In this document: positions 41,501 through 50,900 of the stretch, one piece after another | How the letters are laid out: every line of letters starts with the position of its first letter | Position numbering within the stretch: position 1 is the first letter of the stretch | Assembly (NCBI GenBank): GCA_024867545.1 | Contig: JANFNE010000006.1 | Span: forward strand, 1,262,001 to 1,326,000 | Source: Phytopythium helicoides | Taxonomy: Eukaryota > Oomycota > Peronosporomycetes > Pythiales > Pythiaceae | Direction: 5' to 3' | Length of the DNA stretch: 64,000 bases | The notes under the pieces: generated by a model | Database searches by the model: none | What the model saw: the letters and a program-made list of their open reading frames with translations, nothing else | Told to the model about the DNA's origin: nothing | Translations under genes and position numbers: made by a program

Positions 41501-42565
41501 CGTATGACGAATCAACACATACACCCCGAGCGTAGCTCCCGACATGAAGATTGGAGTGATGAACAGCATGACCGTGTTGAGAACTTGGTAAAAGTTGAAC
41601 TTGCGCAAGAGGTTGACCTCTTTGTCACGAATAGCTCCAACACGACGGGCTAGTGAGTCTTCCCATGCGTAAAATTTCATCACACGGATACCGAGCAACG
41701 CCTCAGACGTTACTTTGATGCGCTCGTCTATGATCTCCAGAAGAGCGTGCTGAACGCTGGCGATACGGTCCCCATGGGTAACCGATATCCCCATGACCAC
41801 CACAAGCACAGCCAAGGCACAAAGTGCAGCGTAGAAGTTGAAGAGGAAGCCGAGAACAACAATTGAGATGACGAAAGAGAGCGGACCCATAAACAACCAC
41901 GGACCTTGCACCATGTTGTTGAAAACGCGCTCGCCGTCCACGCTCATGAGGGTCAGAATCTCACCGCTCGTGTACTGTTGGCGTGCACCACTTGACAGAC
42001 GCAATGACTTCTGGTACACGACATCCATAGCAATAGAGCGCATGTTCACGCCGAGGCGCGAGGAGGAAAAGAAGACGTAATTTAGCGCGAGGATGGCGGC
42101 GAGTGAGACTAGTGTCATCATAGCCATGAGCCAGTATCCGCTGCCGATGTGGAACAGGTTTTCGTCGCCCGCAAGGAACTGCAGCAGCGCCTGGGCAATG
42201 TACGCTTGCAGCCCCAGTCCGACGACGTAGATGACACAGGCGACGATGATGCACGCAATCTCGGTCTTGAAGGTCATGAAGAGCGCGGTGGCGAATGGCG
42301 AGATGCCCCAAGGCGTGGGTTCACCTGGTCGATACACTTTCAAGAAGCGCTGCTCGAGCGAGTCGCATGCGTCCCGCTCGCAGATGGGCCACACGTCCTC
42401 CACGTCGAGTACTTTACGAGCGCCGAGCGAGATCATGGGCTGGATCCACTGGGCCAGGATGAGCGACAGCACATTGGCACGAGCCAACGGGTTGGGCTGC
42501 CTGCTCAGCAGCGTCGGGGCTCGCGGAGAGGCTGGAGCGGCCTCGTAGTGGCCCCCAGACGCCAT
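38561..42565 (-). CDS. ABCC (MRP)-type ABC exporter, full-length, intronless (1334 aa)
   Basis: A two-module ABC transporter of the multidrug-resistance-protein class, exporting conjugates or drugs across the plasma or vacuolar membrane. Order: TMD1 (residues ~90-400), NBD1 with Walker A GRVGSGKSSLL, signature LSGGQKARVAIARA and Walker B ILILDDPLSAVD, a charged linker, TMD2, then NBD2 with GRTGAGKSSLM, a variant signature LSVGQRQLL, and IVVLDEATANVD. The TMD1 fingerprint GIRVMKFYAWE and NBD2 EKVGICGRTGAGKSS are typical of the C subfamily; there is no N-terminal TMD0. The start at 42565 (MASGGHYEAAP) was chosen over an open upstream extension of 35 codons that has no transporter features. Its last ~300 bp are duplicated in block B and its last ~100 bp inverted in block A. 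Confidence 0.95.
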   Translation of the reverse strand: MASGGHYEAAPASPRAPTLLSRQPNPLARANVLSLILAQWIQPMISLGARKVLDVEDVWPICERDACDSLEQRFLKVYRPGEPTPWGISPFATALFMTFKTEIACIIVACVIYVVGLGLQAYIAQALLQFLAGDENLFHIGSGYWLMAMMTLVSLAAILALNYVFFSSSRLGVNMRSIAMDVVYQKSLRLSSGARQQYTSGEILTLMSVDGERVFNNMVQGPWLFMGPLSFVISIVVLGFLFNFYAALCALAVLVVVMGISVTHGDRIASVQHALLEIIDERIKVTSEALLGIRVMKFYAWEDSLARRVGAIRDKEVNLLRKFNFYQVLNTVMLFITPIFMSGATLGVYVLIRHTISVVEAFTLIAMVNICRTSLNQLPQAIAALSKAKIAYNRIDAFLASDEFKDFAEPDAGVNKGSIAIANGRFEWPLPAQSDTNTGEIVVITPPLEDSSKTSEERSHSSHETAATHGFFLQGVNLQVDAGSLVMIVGRVGSGKSSLLSTLLGEMPHKGGSISVHGELSYVSQETWIRNSTLRDNVLFEEPFDAMRYERVLQAAQLTMDLNALPDGDKTEIGERGINLSGGQKARVAIARAIYRSSYDILILDDPLSAVDPHVAHAIFDHCIVGMASDKTRLLVLNSHYDLLQHADKIIVMEHGMIAGEGSYADIIERFPDLQMHDPGNQKSSSNGAQLPGEDEDLLDEGDTSKTQNNDAIATKESDQKSATKDEKAGGKDGEADAGRLVQAEDRVKGTVGGKVYKAYFDESGVNGIVVALGLIIIYSVSQAARVMVDWWPGHWARNMVRYAVDPDYSGTTFGMWYLGLIVLCAGLTFGRAFLMIETCMQTSKRLHDDLFRRVLQAPVNNYFDVTPVGRILNRFSNDLDQMDSILPQEYQLLGQNVSMALGSLVVSAFASYWIGVSYIPVLIVFVMVGQYFKKTSRELKRLEGITRTPVYNLFGETLSGLSTIRAFKMQSTFKNLNKKVVDKNANMFLTYWCASRWLATRLDLLSVVIIFVVSLYLVATKGDVGSLTSGISLTYALMLTSVIQWVMRSVDRTDNAMTSVERLLHFRGIAQEDNNGLSADAISPGSLWPTQGSVRFSGLCLRYRSELPLVLRGVDMEIPAGEKVGICGRTGAGKSSLMVALFRICEFDRGTIFIDDVDITKVKLRELRRSLAIIPQDPVLFSGSLRENLDPFGEYSDSAIWSVLRQVHMADSLTKWGSGLDFEVAEQGENLSVGQRQLLCIGRALLKNSKIVVLDEATANVDTATDSLIQVTIKETFVSKTVLIIAHRINTIMHCNKIAVMDAGRVAEFGSPTALLAEPDSIFASLAKRSGHK

Positions 42566-43249
42566 GCTCGCTCGCTCTGAGTGGCGAATTGCGCAATGAC
42601 GACAGCCATTTCCAACAACTCCAGGTGACGCGACCACCGGCCATGGGACAGCGGGATGAGCAGGCGTCATTGGCTGGCGACGTCACCGCCCGGCCAATCG
42701 CAGACCCCGACGGTCTCTGATGGCGAGGTCCAGCGTGATGAGTGGACGTGGGACGGGCGCAGACCCTCACTCGCATGACGCACCGCCGCCTGGTTGTGAG
42801 GTGTCGAGGGCGACTGCAAGAGCCCAGGGGATCACAACACTCCGCCTGACTGCGTAGAACCCTCGACTTCTAGTGGTTCTTGTGGCTGGGAGTTGCAATT
42901 CGTAGACGCCCGGGGGTGAACAGGAGCTGGTAGTGGGTCATGATCTGCAATCGAGGCGTCGTGAGAAGGTCGCCAGCTTCAAGCTGGAGCTGCTTGGATG
43001 CAACATTGATGGGATGAGCGAGGGTACGGTATCCTTACTTCTTGTCGTTTCGCCAAGTCATCTCGCCCCAAAAAACGTTGCTGCAACTGTCGCAGCCTCA
43101 TGGGGCACAACTTGATCAATACCAATAGCTTGACTCCCTACAGCAAACTGGGTTCTATTCTCTGCTCGACCGAGTCGTCAACATCGCTGCTGGCGGGCGG
43201 CAGACACTATCAAAAAGCTTCATCTGTTGTTCTGTGTCCTACTTTTGCG
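42566..43249. other. Region between ABCC 5' end and exportin-T 3' end
   Basis: About 680 bp. It holds the ABCC promoter (with a short open extension of its frame) and the 3' flank of XPOT. Only short ORFs; no repeats or RNA genes recognised. Confidence 0.45.
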
Positions 43250-46200
43250 TCACATTCGACTCACTAGCGCCTTGAAGGCACTCCCAATGACCTTGCGGTC
43301 AGCAGTGGCCACTTGCTCCAAGTACGTGGCCGCAAGTTCCGGCGGACAGCCCATGGACGAGACCAGCATCTCGCTCAGGAAAGTCAGGTACTCGTGGCCG
43401 AGAGCCTTGACAGACACCTCTTGCAGCGCCGCTATCTCCTTGATCACAGCTGCACACTGCACGTCGTTCACATCAAAGTGCGACTTGCGGGTCAGAGTGA
43501 ACATGGCAGGTGAGAATCTCCGAACGACGAGTTCGATGAACGCTGCTCGAACCTCAGGCGTAAGTGCTGTAGAAGACGCAGGAGCTGCCGCGCCTTCGGT
43601 CGTTGTGCCTGTGGTCGGTGCCAGCACCCACTTGGACATCAATTCTTGAGTGATCGAGAAACAAGCACGGTTGATATTTGCGTCCTCGACATCCATGCAT
43701 CCCTCGAGTACGAGGAGGAGTAGGCTCTCCAGTTGTGGAACATTCCGTGAACTTACAAACACGCCATCGAGGCGGTGCGAAACCACATGGAGCAAAAATG
43801 TGAAAAGATACTTCTGAAGTGCTTCGCGCTCGAGCTGCGGTGCATCCTTCGTAGTCGACGCCGTTGTACTGCTGGCAGCGGCAGCTCCAGCATCTGAGCG
43901 AGCAGGCATTAATCCATAAATATGCTGCACAAATGGCATCACAGTCTCGTCGAAGAAGCCAAACATCGCGTCCTTGTGCTTGATAATAAGCTGGTCCAGA
44001 AGCTGCACTGTCTCGAGAGCGTCGCTCGACTCACAACTCATCATGAGCTGTTGCAGAGGGGCCGAGATATTGCCCAGAAAGTGCTCCGAGTCGAGCACCG
44101 TCGTCAGACGATGCAGTGTGAAAATCACCTTTGATCGAACACGGGCATGGCGAGCGCCTAGAGTCTGCAGGACGACGGCAGCTGCATTTAGCACTTGTGT
44201 GAAGGTTTCCTGGTGATTGTTCATACAGCTTGTTCCCTTGAAAGCCTTCAAAACGTGGGCAGTTGCGTTTAGTAGATTAGCGGAGCGGTCTGAGATGTCC
44301 TCAATAGCTTCTGCTGTCGATGCAGACTCGGCAGCTGCCAGGGTAACATTCAGGGACTGGAGAAGCGGCGTCAGTACAGCAACTGTAAATTGGTACTTGA
44401 CCTCCATAATATCCAGATCTGGCGACGATGTCGATGGAGCCAGTGAAGCAATAACTTGTCCCGCCAGCTCAAACAAGTATAGCTGATCATCATAGGCAAG
44501 GAATGCCGGGTCATGCTGGCGAGCAATAGCTTCCGTCTCGTTCGGAATTCTCAGTCGTGGTTGAAGGGCTTGGAGTAGTGTGGATACATGGGGATGAACC
44601 GATGCGCCGATCGCCTTGACAAGGCGAAGGCATAAATAGCAGACGCGGGAACGCACATTTCCCGCAGGGTTGGTTAGACCGCTGGAGCCGAACATCATTT
44701 CCAGCACCGCTGGAATCAACTCTGGCTGATTCTGAAGCACCCTGCTGTATCGAACAGCAAGGTCATAGTACGTGAGAAGCACGGACGGGTGGAGTGGTGC
44801 ACTTCCTAGAGTAGACGCAGAAAGCATTCGACGGTGGATCTCGACGACCATTTCAAAAAGCGGACTATTCGGCTCGTCGTAGCTGTTTGCGACTTTCAGC
44901 GACGCGAGTCCTTCCTTGAATCGGTAGACGAGTGACAAGAATGACTCAAGATCGCGAGGGTCGCACTCTGCAAATTGTGCTGGCAGCACTTGCGTGAAGA
45001 CAGTAGTCAGAAAATTGAGGGTCTCTTGGGGGCGATTTCGCGTAATGTTGACGTAGATCTTGTACAGACTTCGGCGGAACTCTTCGAATTCAGCTGCGTC
45101 CGAGTCCGAGTCTTCAGGGTATCGCGTCTGCCGGTAGATGCCATGAAGAATCTGTGGGATGTACTGCGATGGCTTGAACACTTCTTCGAAACCTCCATTG
45201 TGAGCGTTGGTGGTGGCCGACTCAACACGAATGAGCGTACCGACTGCATTGACAATCTCAAAAACCTCTTCTGACACATCTTTCGAGTCATGGGCAAAAA
45301 GAGCCCACACAAAAGGCATGAGCTGTTGCAGCATGGTGCTAGCAGCGACAAACACATCGTGCTGCTGCTCATGGCGGAACGTATCAATGCACTCAACGAG
45401 CTCGAGTCCGATTCCGTTAATGACCTCACCGATCTCTTCGGCAAACTCATCGTCGTCCTGAATAGGAAGCGACGCGATCAGATCCAAGACTTGCAGTTGC
45501 TGCAGCATTGCGAGCTTCTTATAAGGAGTCATTCCCTTGTCAATGATCTCGAACAGGCAGTTGGCAGCAGGACAGCGCAGCGACTCGCTTTCGCGCAGCA
45601 TCTTGAATATAAGCGGCAGGATCCGATCGTTGACGACCAGTCCAATGTCAACCCAGCTGATATACCGCTTGAGCGTCTCAAGAGCGCTGTAGCTGAGCTG
45701 TCCCATGACGGCGCTTACGTCGCAGTTGACCAGCACGTTGTAGATGGCGTCGAAGGTCTCTGCCATGACGGTGGTCTCTCTCATGGCGTCCTTGATGCGC
45801 ATGTTGGCGTTGGCCTCCTGCTGGGAGCGCTGCGGGTCGAACTCGACGATCTCCTCGTTGATGGCGAGCAGTATGCGGAAGTACATCTCGACCATGGACG
45901 CACCCTTGGGCAGCAGTGCCATGAGGTCCGAGAAGGCCGAGGGCCATCGGTCCGGGTAGTCGCGCTTGATGAGCAGCGTGACGAGCACGGCGAGCTTGGT
46001 CTTGAGGTACGGCGCCTTGGTCTCCACGAATGCCACGTTCTGGTGCAGCCACGCGAGCAGCTGCGCGCGCACGTCGGCCGCGACTGCGTGGTCTGCGCCC
46101 TTGGCCACCGCCTCCTGCAGGAACTGCAGCGCGTAGAACTTGGCCTCCTGGTGCTCGGAGCGCTGGAAGAGCGCGAGCGCGAGCTGCCAGCCGTCGGCGC

Positions 46201-46336
46201 GCGCCTTGACGGCCGCGCACAGCTGCTCCGCCTGCCGCTTGAGCGCCTGCGCCTGGCTGTCGGCCGCGCTCGCGCCCGCGTACTGGAACGCGCACAGCAC
46301 GGCCATCTCGAACTCGCCGAGCGCCGCGGCGTCCAT
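43250..46336 (-). CDS. XPOT: Exportin-T (tRNA nuclear export receptor), intronless (1028 aa)
   Basis: Exportin-T binds mature tRNA with Ran-GTP and carries it through nuclear pores. The whole protein is HEAT-repeat helices. Regions matching exportin-T from memory: EMYFRILLAINEEIVEFD, RIKDAMRE, YISWVDIGLVVNDRILP, CLFEIIDKGMTPYKK, INGIGLELVECI, FEEFRRSLYKIYVNI, KVRSRVCYLCLRLVKAIG (read here as NVRSRVCYL..) and YDDQLYLFELAGQVIASL. Human XPOT is 962 aa; the difference is mostly an N-terminal Ala-rich extension and a loop near residue 800. The ATG at 46336 begins MDAAALGEFEMAVLCAFQ; upstream in-frame sequence is Pro/Arg-rich and overlaps the promoter of the divergent gene. Confidence 0.9.
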   Translation of the reverse strand: MDAAALGEFEMAVLCAFQYAGASAADSQAQALKRQAEQLCAAVKARADGWQLALALFQRSEHQEAKFYALQFLQEAVAKGADHAVAADVRAQLLAWLHQNVAFVETKAPYLKTKLAVLVTLLIKRDYPDRWPSAFSDLMALLPKGASMVEMYFRILLAINEEIVEFDPQRSQQEANANMRIKDAMRETTVMAETFDAIYNVLVNCDVSAVMGQLSYSALETLKRYISWVDIGLVVNDRILPLIFKMLRESESLRCPAANCLFEIIDKGMTPYKKLAMLQQLQVLDLIASLPIQDDDEFAEEIGEVINGIGLELVECIDTFRHEQQHDVFVAASTMLQQLMPFVWALFAHDSKDVSEEVFEIVNAVGTLIRVESATTNAHNGGFEEVFKPSQYIPQILHGIYRQTRYPEDSDSDAAEFEEFRRSLYKIYVNITRNRPQETLNFLTTVFTQVLPAQFAECDPRDLESFLSLVYRFKEGLASLKVANSYDEPNSPLFEMVVEIHRRMLSASTLGSAPLHPSVLLTYYDLAVRYSRVLQNQPELIPAVLEMMFGSSGLTNPAGNVRSRVCYLCLRLVKAIGASVHPHVSTLLQALQPRLRIPNETEAIARQHDPAFLAYDDQLYLFELAGQVIASLAPSTSSPDLDIMEVKYQFTVAVLTPLLQSLNVTLAAAESASTAEAIEDISDRSANLLNATAHVLKAFKGTSCMNNHQETFTQVLNAAAVVLQTLGARHARVRSKVIFTLHRLTTVLDSEHFLGNISAPLQQLMMSCESSDALETVQLLDQLIIKHKDAMFGFFDETVMPFVQHIYGLMPARSDAGAAAASSTTASTTKDAPQLEREALQKYLFTFLLHVVSHRLDGVFVSSRNVPQLESLLLLVLEGCMDVEDANINRACFSITQELMSKWVLAPTTGTTTEGAAAPASSTALTPEVRAAFIELVVRRFSPAMFTLTRKSHFDVNDVQCAAVIKEIAALQEVSVKALGHEYLTFLSEMLVSSMGCPPELAATYLEQVATADRKVIGSAFKALVSRM

Positions 46337-46527
46337 GCTTCTCTCGTCGCACTTTCTCGAGTGCGGCAACGCTCGACTGGCGGCGGCAACATCGGGTCTC
46401 GCAGGTCGCCTCGCGACTGGAGATGGCTCGTTTCCCTCCCGCCCAACGCCCGCCGTATCCATTATGGCAGGTTTCCCTCCCCCCACCCGGGGGTGCCAAC
46501 CGTCGACCGCGGCCAGATGAGCTCGCC

Positions 46528-47847
46528 ATGGAGCGCCGCGTTGGCGCCAGGGAGCGCATGGCCGTCGAGGGACTGCTGGCAGCGCCGCTAGAGCGCTCGG
46601 AGGCCGCGCAGCAGCCGCGCAAGCGCTCCAGGGCCGAGCCGGACGCGCTCGAGCGGCGCATCGCGGCCACGGAGAGCGAGCTGGAGCGCGCGCGCCGGGA
46701 GGTGCAGAGCGTGCAGGACGACAGGCAGCGAGAGGCGCTCGAGGTCGCCAGCGAGTGTCTGGCCATGAAGCGCCGTGCACTCGGGCTGGCTGAGAAGCTC
46801 GAGGTGCACAAGGCCTGGATGCAGCGCGTCAACGCGCTCATGGTGTCGGCGCCGCTGCTGGAGATGGCGAGCTCCAGCGATGAAGAGGAGAAGGACAGGC
46901 CTGGTGCTAGAGGTCGCGCAATGATGCAGCGGCACGGCGTCGTGAAGGACCGCTTGGGGGACGGGATTGGGCAAGATGGACAGGAGCAGGAGGCAAAGGC
47001 CCAGTCGGTCAAGACCAAGGACGAGGTACACACGGACACCACGCTGTCGTACGTGGACGCATGGCGACGCAGCAAAACAGACCAGCAGCTGCCGCAATTT
47101 GTCGTCGCAGAGCGCCTTAAGGTTGTCAGCGCGAGAGCGAGCAAGCGAGCGTCCCGGATATTGAGGAGCTACGCGACGGCACAGAGAGCCTTCCCTCTTC
47201 AACTCGAGTCCCGCAATTGGCACGTCGCGACCGGATCCATGATAGACAAGACGACTATCTTTCGGTGCGAACGCATCTACTCGACTGTATCGCTTGAGCA
47301 GATCGACAAGATGGCAAACGAAATGTGGAGAACCGTGGTTTGCGACGAAGTACTACGGACGTTTGCTCCGATCATCCAGGACTCGGTACTGGAACACGGC
47401 GAAGAAACTCGATGTTTATGGCGACAGGTATTCCAACTCACGACGAGTTGTGCTCCATGCTCTGTAACCACAGTGGGTTGCCTGGATGACTGCAGCAGTC
47501 GCGAATCGAATGGGTGGCAGATATCGATTGAGAGCGTTCACGATAGCTACCTCACTCTGGTTGGAGACAAGAACGCAGCCAAAGACAGCCCGCTTCAGCC
47601 CAACTCCCCTCCAAATATCCCGCTAACAAATATTAGCTTGCCCCCGTTACAAGTCGACACAGCCAACGACTTGGTGATCGGCGTTCAATTCACTGCAACG
47701 GATGCTGGAGTCAAGCTGCTTATTGTTGGTGCCGCCGCCTTCGACGTGCAGTTCGACTGTGATCCAACGGTAGAGCTTCTGCAGTATCTGGTGACGACCT
47801 TGCCCATCTATGATGAGCTGTACTTGGGGCAATTTGACGCTCCATAG
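46528..47847 (+). CDS. Coiled-coil hypothetical protein, possibly of the oomycete M96-like group (439 aa)
   Basis: A basic segment (RKRSRAEPDALERRI) followed by a heptad-rich stretch (residues ~35-85) gives the look of a bZIP-like N-terminus. The C-terminal half begins RNWHVATGSMIDKTTIFRCERIY and continues with mixed strands and helices to a stop at 47847, a layout seen in the expanded oomycete proteins annotated as M96 mating-specific-like. That link is from general resemblance only. The ATG at 46528 was chosen; an upstream ATG at 46423 would add a Pro-rich leader 86 bp from the XPOT start. It is divergent from XPOT and convergent with the NTT-HEAT-CNB gene. Confidence 0.55.
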   Translation: MERRVGARERMAVEGLLAAPLERSEAAQQPRKRSRAEPDALERRIAATESELERARREVQSVQDDRQREALEVASECLAMKRRALGLAEKLEVHKAWMQRVNALMVSAPLLEMASSSDEEEKDRPGARGRAMMQRHGVVKDRLGDGIGQDGQEQEAKAQSVKTKDEVHTDTTLSYVDAWRRSKTDQQLPQFVVAERLKVVSARASKRASRILRSYATAQRAFPLQLESRNWHVATGSMIDKTTIFRCERIYSTVSLEQIDKMANEMWRTVVCDEVLRTFAPIIQDSVLEHGEETRCLWRQVFQLTTSCAPCSVTTVGCLDDCSSRESNGWQISIESVHDSYLTLVGDKNAAKDSPLQPNSPPNIPLTNISLPPLQVDTANDLVIGVQFTATDAGVKLLIVGAAAFDVQFDCDPTVELLQYLVTTLPIYDELYLGQFDAP

Positions 47848-47970
47848 CAGGTCGTTGCAAACTCGCAGGACGCAGTGTGCTATGTAGGATTACACCTCTA
47901 TTTCTCTACGAGGGGAATGCAAACGATATGGATCAAAAGAGAAGCTCTACCTTCGAAGCTACCTCCTTTT

Positions 47971-50900
47971 CTAGTCGGACTCTGCTCTCCACTTTGGAAC
48001 TCGCGACTTCAGCATTGGCTTTCCGAAATCCTCGTCGTCCCACATCGGCGGGGAAGGGCGAGACACTGGAGACAACAGCGGCGCGACCATGGTTTCGGTA
48101 GACTTTGCCAGCTTTTGCGCCAGCCACGCCAATACGTGGTGCATGATGTCGTGGTGTGATTCACTGAGGTCCACGAGTTCCTTCGTCGTGATCTCAAAAA
48201 GAGTCGAGCGGCCGACAGATGTGGCTGTCCCATGCATTTTCGTCGACGCGACGAATGACTGTTCACAAGAAAAAAGTAAGCATGACGGCGAATTGAATTA
48301 GGTGTCCCGCAAAATGACTCACCTCTTCACCGAAGCAATCACCCTCTCGCATCTCTGACACAGCATCCCCGGCGTTGCTGGTAGCATCATCACTGGGAGT
48401 GGTAATTGCGATCGTCCCTTCGATTACGACGTACACTGCGTCGGCCTCGGAATTTGCCGTGTACAAAACGTCTCCATGGTTCAGCATGACAACATGAGAA
48501 ATTTGTGCTACCAGTGAAACCTTGTCGTCTTCCAGGTTCTTCATGAGTTGCGACCCCTTCAAGTGGATGCATTTCTCGAAGTTAGTGTAGTCCGCAGTGT
48601 TAGACAGTCCGAGCATAACTCGCGACAGAGATTGTGGGCTCCCGCGGAAGCTTCCGGCAGGAGTCGTCGACCCACTTAAGCTTCGGTTCCTACGCCCAGA
48701 ACCGGGGGCAGACAAAGGGATCGAAGACCGTGAACGCCCAACATTGTACAAAAACGATTTGGCGGCTCGGTCCACCGATAGTGCAGCCTTGATGTTCGAC
48801 GTCAACGAGTTTGTAAGACTGACAATGGGGTGTGTGTCATCCGAGTCCAGTGATTCTCCAAAAGCATGGAACGAAGAAGAGCGATCACGACGAGGTAGAC
48901 TCCCAGACTGGGCGATCGCGCGCAAGGGCTGTATAACAAGAGAATATTCTGTCAGAATCGTTCCCGAGCTCGGCCCAAACAATATACCTGCATCATACCT
49001 CATAGTATAGCCATCGCAGCGACGACGCGACAGCGTTCAAGACACCCTTCGAGATTCGCGGCATTTCCTTCATTAGCGTGTCAAGGCTGGTCCGTGAAAT
49101 GCTGAGCACGATGCTGCTCGATACTGCTGTGGCCGACGCAATGTGGGTACCGGCGTGCTGGCTAAATTGGAGCAGCGCTGCTTGTCCAACGCACGATCCA
49201 AAGCCCAGCTCTGCCAAAATCCGACGCTCTTTGTGCAGCTGGATCTTGCCCGTGGCAACAATGAACATTGCAGTCGCTGTTTTGGTGCGCACAAAATCAA
49301 TCAATTAGCAAGTCAGTAAGATGCATGTGATACTCAAAACGGAGCTGTACAAACCGAGTGCGCCTTCAGTGACGAATGTCTCGCCTTCTTCAATCTTGAC
49401 TGGCACGAAATGATGAGACAGAACTCGCAGAATACTAATTGCACACACATTCTCAAATAACGAGGACACGCGCAGACAGTTGGAGATCTAGAAAATCGAG
49501 AAATTGTTAGGAACTTGAACGGCCACACCAATACATGTGAGCACTTACAGCAATACGGGAGATGAGGGGCGGATCAACGACTTCAAGCTCTGAGAGAGAC
49601 TCGTACGGTAGCACCTCCGCTCGACTGCGATTATCCAGAGCTCAAAAGTCAGGATAATGAGTAAGAATACAAAAGGACAACGTCCACAAACCTATGTCGA
49701 GTCTCGACGAGAAGTTCCTTGGTCAAATCGTCCTTGAGCAAGAGCGGGATGATTTCCTTCTCAAAAATATGCTGTCTTGCCTCGTCGAGATGGTCCGAGT
49801 GGTCAGCAGCAATGTGAAGAAAATACTGAAGTGCAAGTGATGCTAGCTCCAAATCAGAAGACTGATGCTTCATAGTGTCCAATAGCACATCCACTCCCGT
49901 TTTGCTTCCGAAGAAGATGGCGACTTTCTTTGTCATCTACAATGACGGTTGGAGTGAGTATCCAGTTAGAAAAAATAAAAATCAGTGTTATCAAATACCT
50001 TCGTGTTAGCCTTTGATGATGCTTTCGGGAAGAGAAGAGGAAGCACGAGTCCCTTGTACGTTGATGGTAGCAGGTTCTCTAAGACTTCCTGCTCAAGAAA
50101 AAAAAGGTATCATAAACGTTAACGAACGAAATCGGCCTAAAGCAAGCGTTTTAGTCCCACCTGTATGGCTGCATGGACTTGCCCCAAATCGGATTCGAGA
50201 CCCTCGAGGATGACGCTGACATTGAACTCTTTTGGGAATCCAATGGATAAAAGCTTGAGAAGCACTCGAGTCGCATCTTTTAGGCCGTGTTCAACATGCT
50301 GGAGAAGGAGTGGAGACGTCTCTTCGATATTCGCAGCTGTACGCGGGCAAATCTCGGTGAATAGCTCCAATACGTGCCGCATTTGATAGGCTTCTCGGAT
50401 TTTAATAGTAAGCGCATGATGCAACGGATCCATGAGCTGTGCGTTGGACTGAAGTGTTTTATCGTCGGTTCCTGCAACCTATCAAGCGTCTGTCAGCTTG
50501 ACTCGGCGAATCTCCATCATATCCTCATAACCACTTACCAGCTTGATGAGTCCATCCACCACCAGCTCTTCAATCGCACCGTCTTTTCCAAACAGGAACT
50601 GCAATATATCTAGATCTTCAACCGGATCATCATCATCTGAAGCTGTCGACTTTGAGCCGACAATGAGCGTATCAACCAGGTGGAGCAGCAACTCAAGTTT
50701 GTTCTCAAATGGGAAGCTCCCAGTCTCGATAACCTTCAGCGCTCCGCTTAAAGCACCACTGGTATCGCGAATTCCTCCTGGCAGCAATCTGGTGTTGGTT
50801 GGACCATCCGATGAGCAGACCGCGGCTTCGGTGTACTGACAGAGGGCTTCCCACAAGTCATTTGAGTCGAACCATTTTAGGGCTTCGACGACATGAGGAC

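Noticed and set aside
46337..46780. Upstream extension of exportin-T to 46780
   Set aside because: It is Pro/Arg-rich and overlaps the start of the divergent gene; exportin-T similarity begins after the ATG at 46336.
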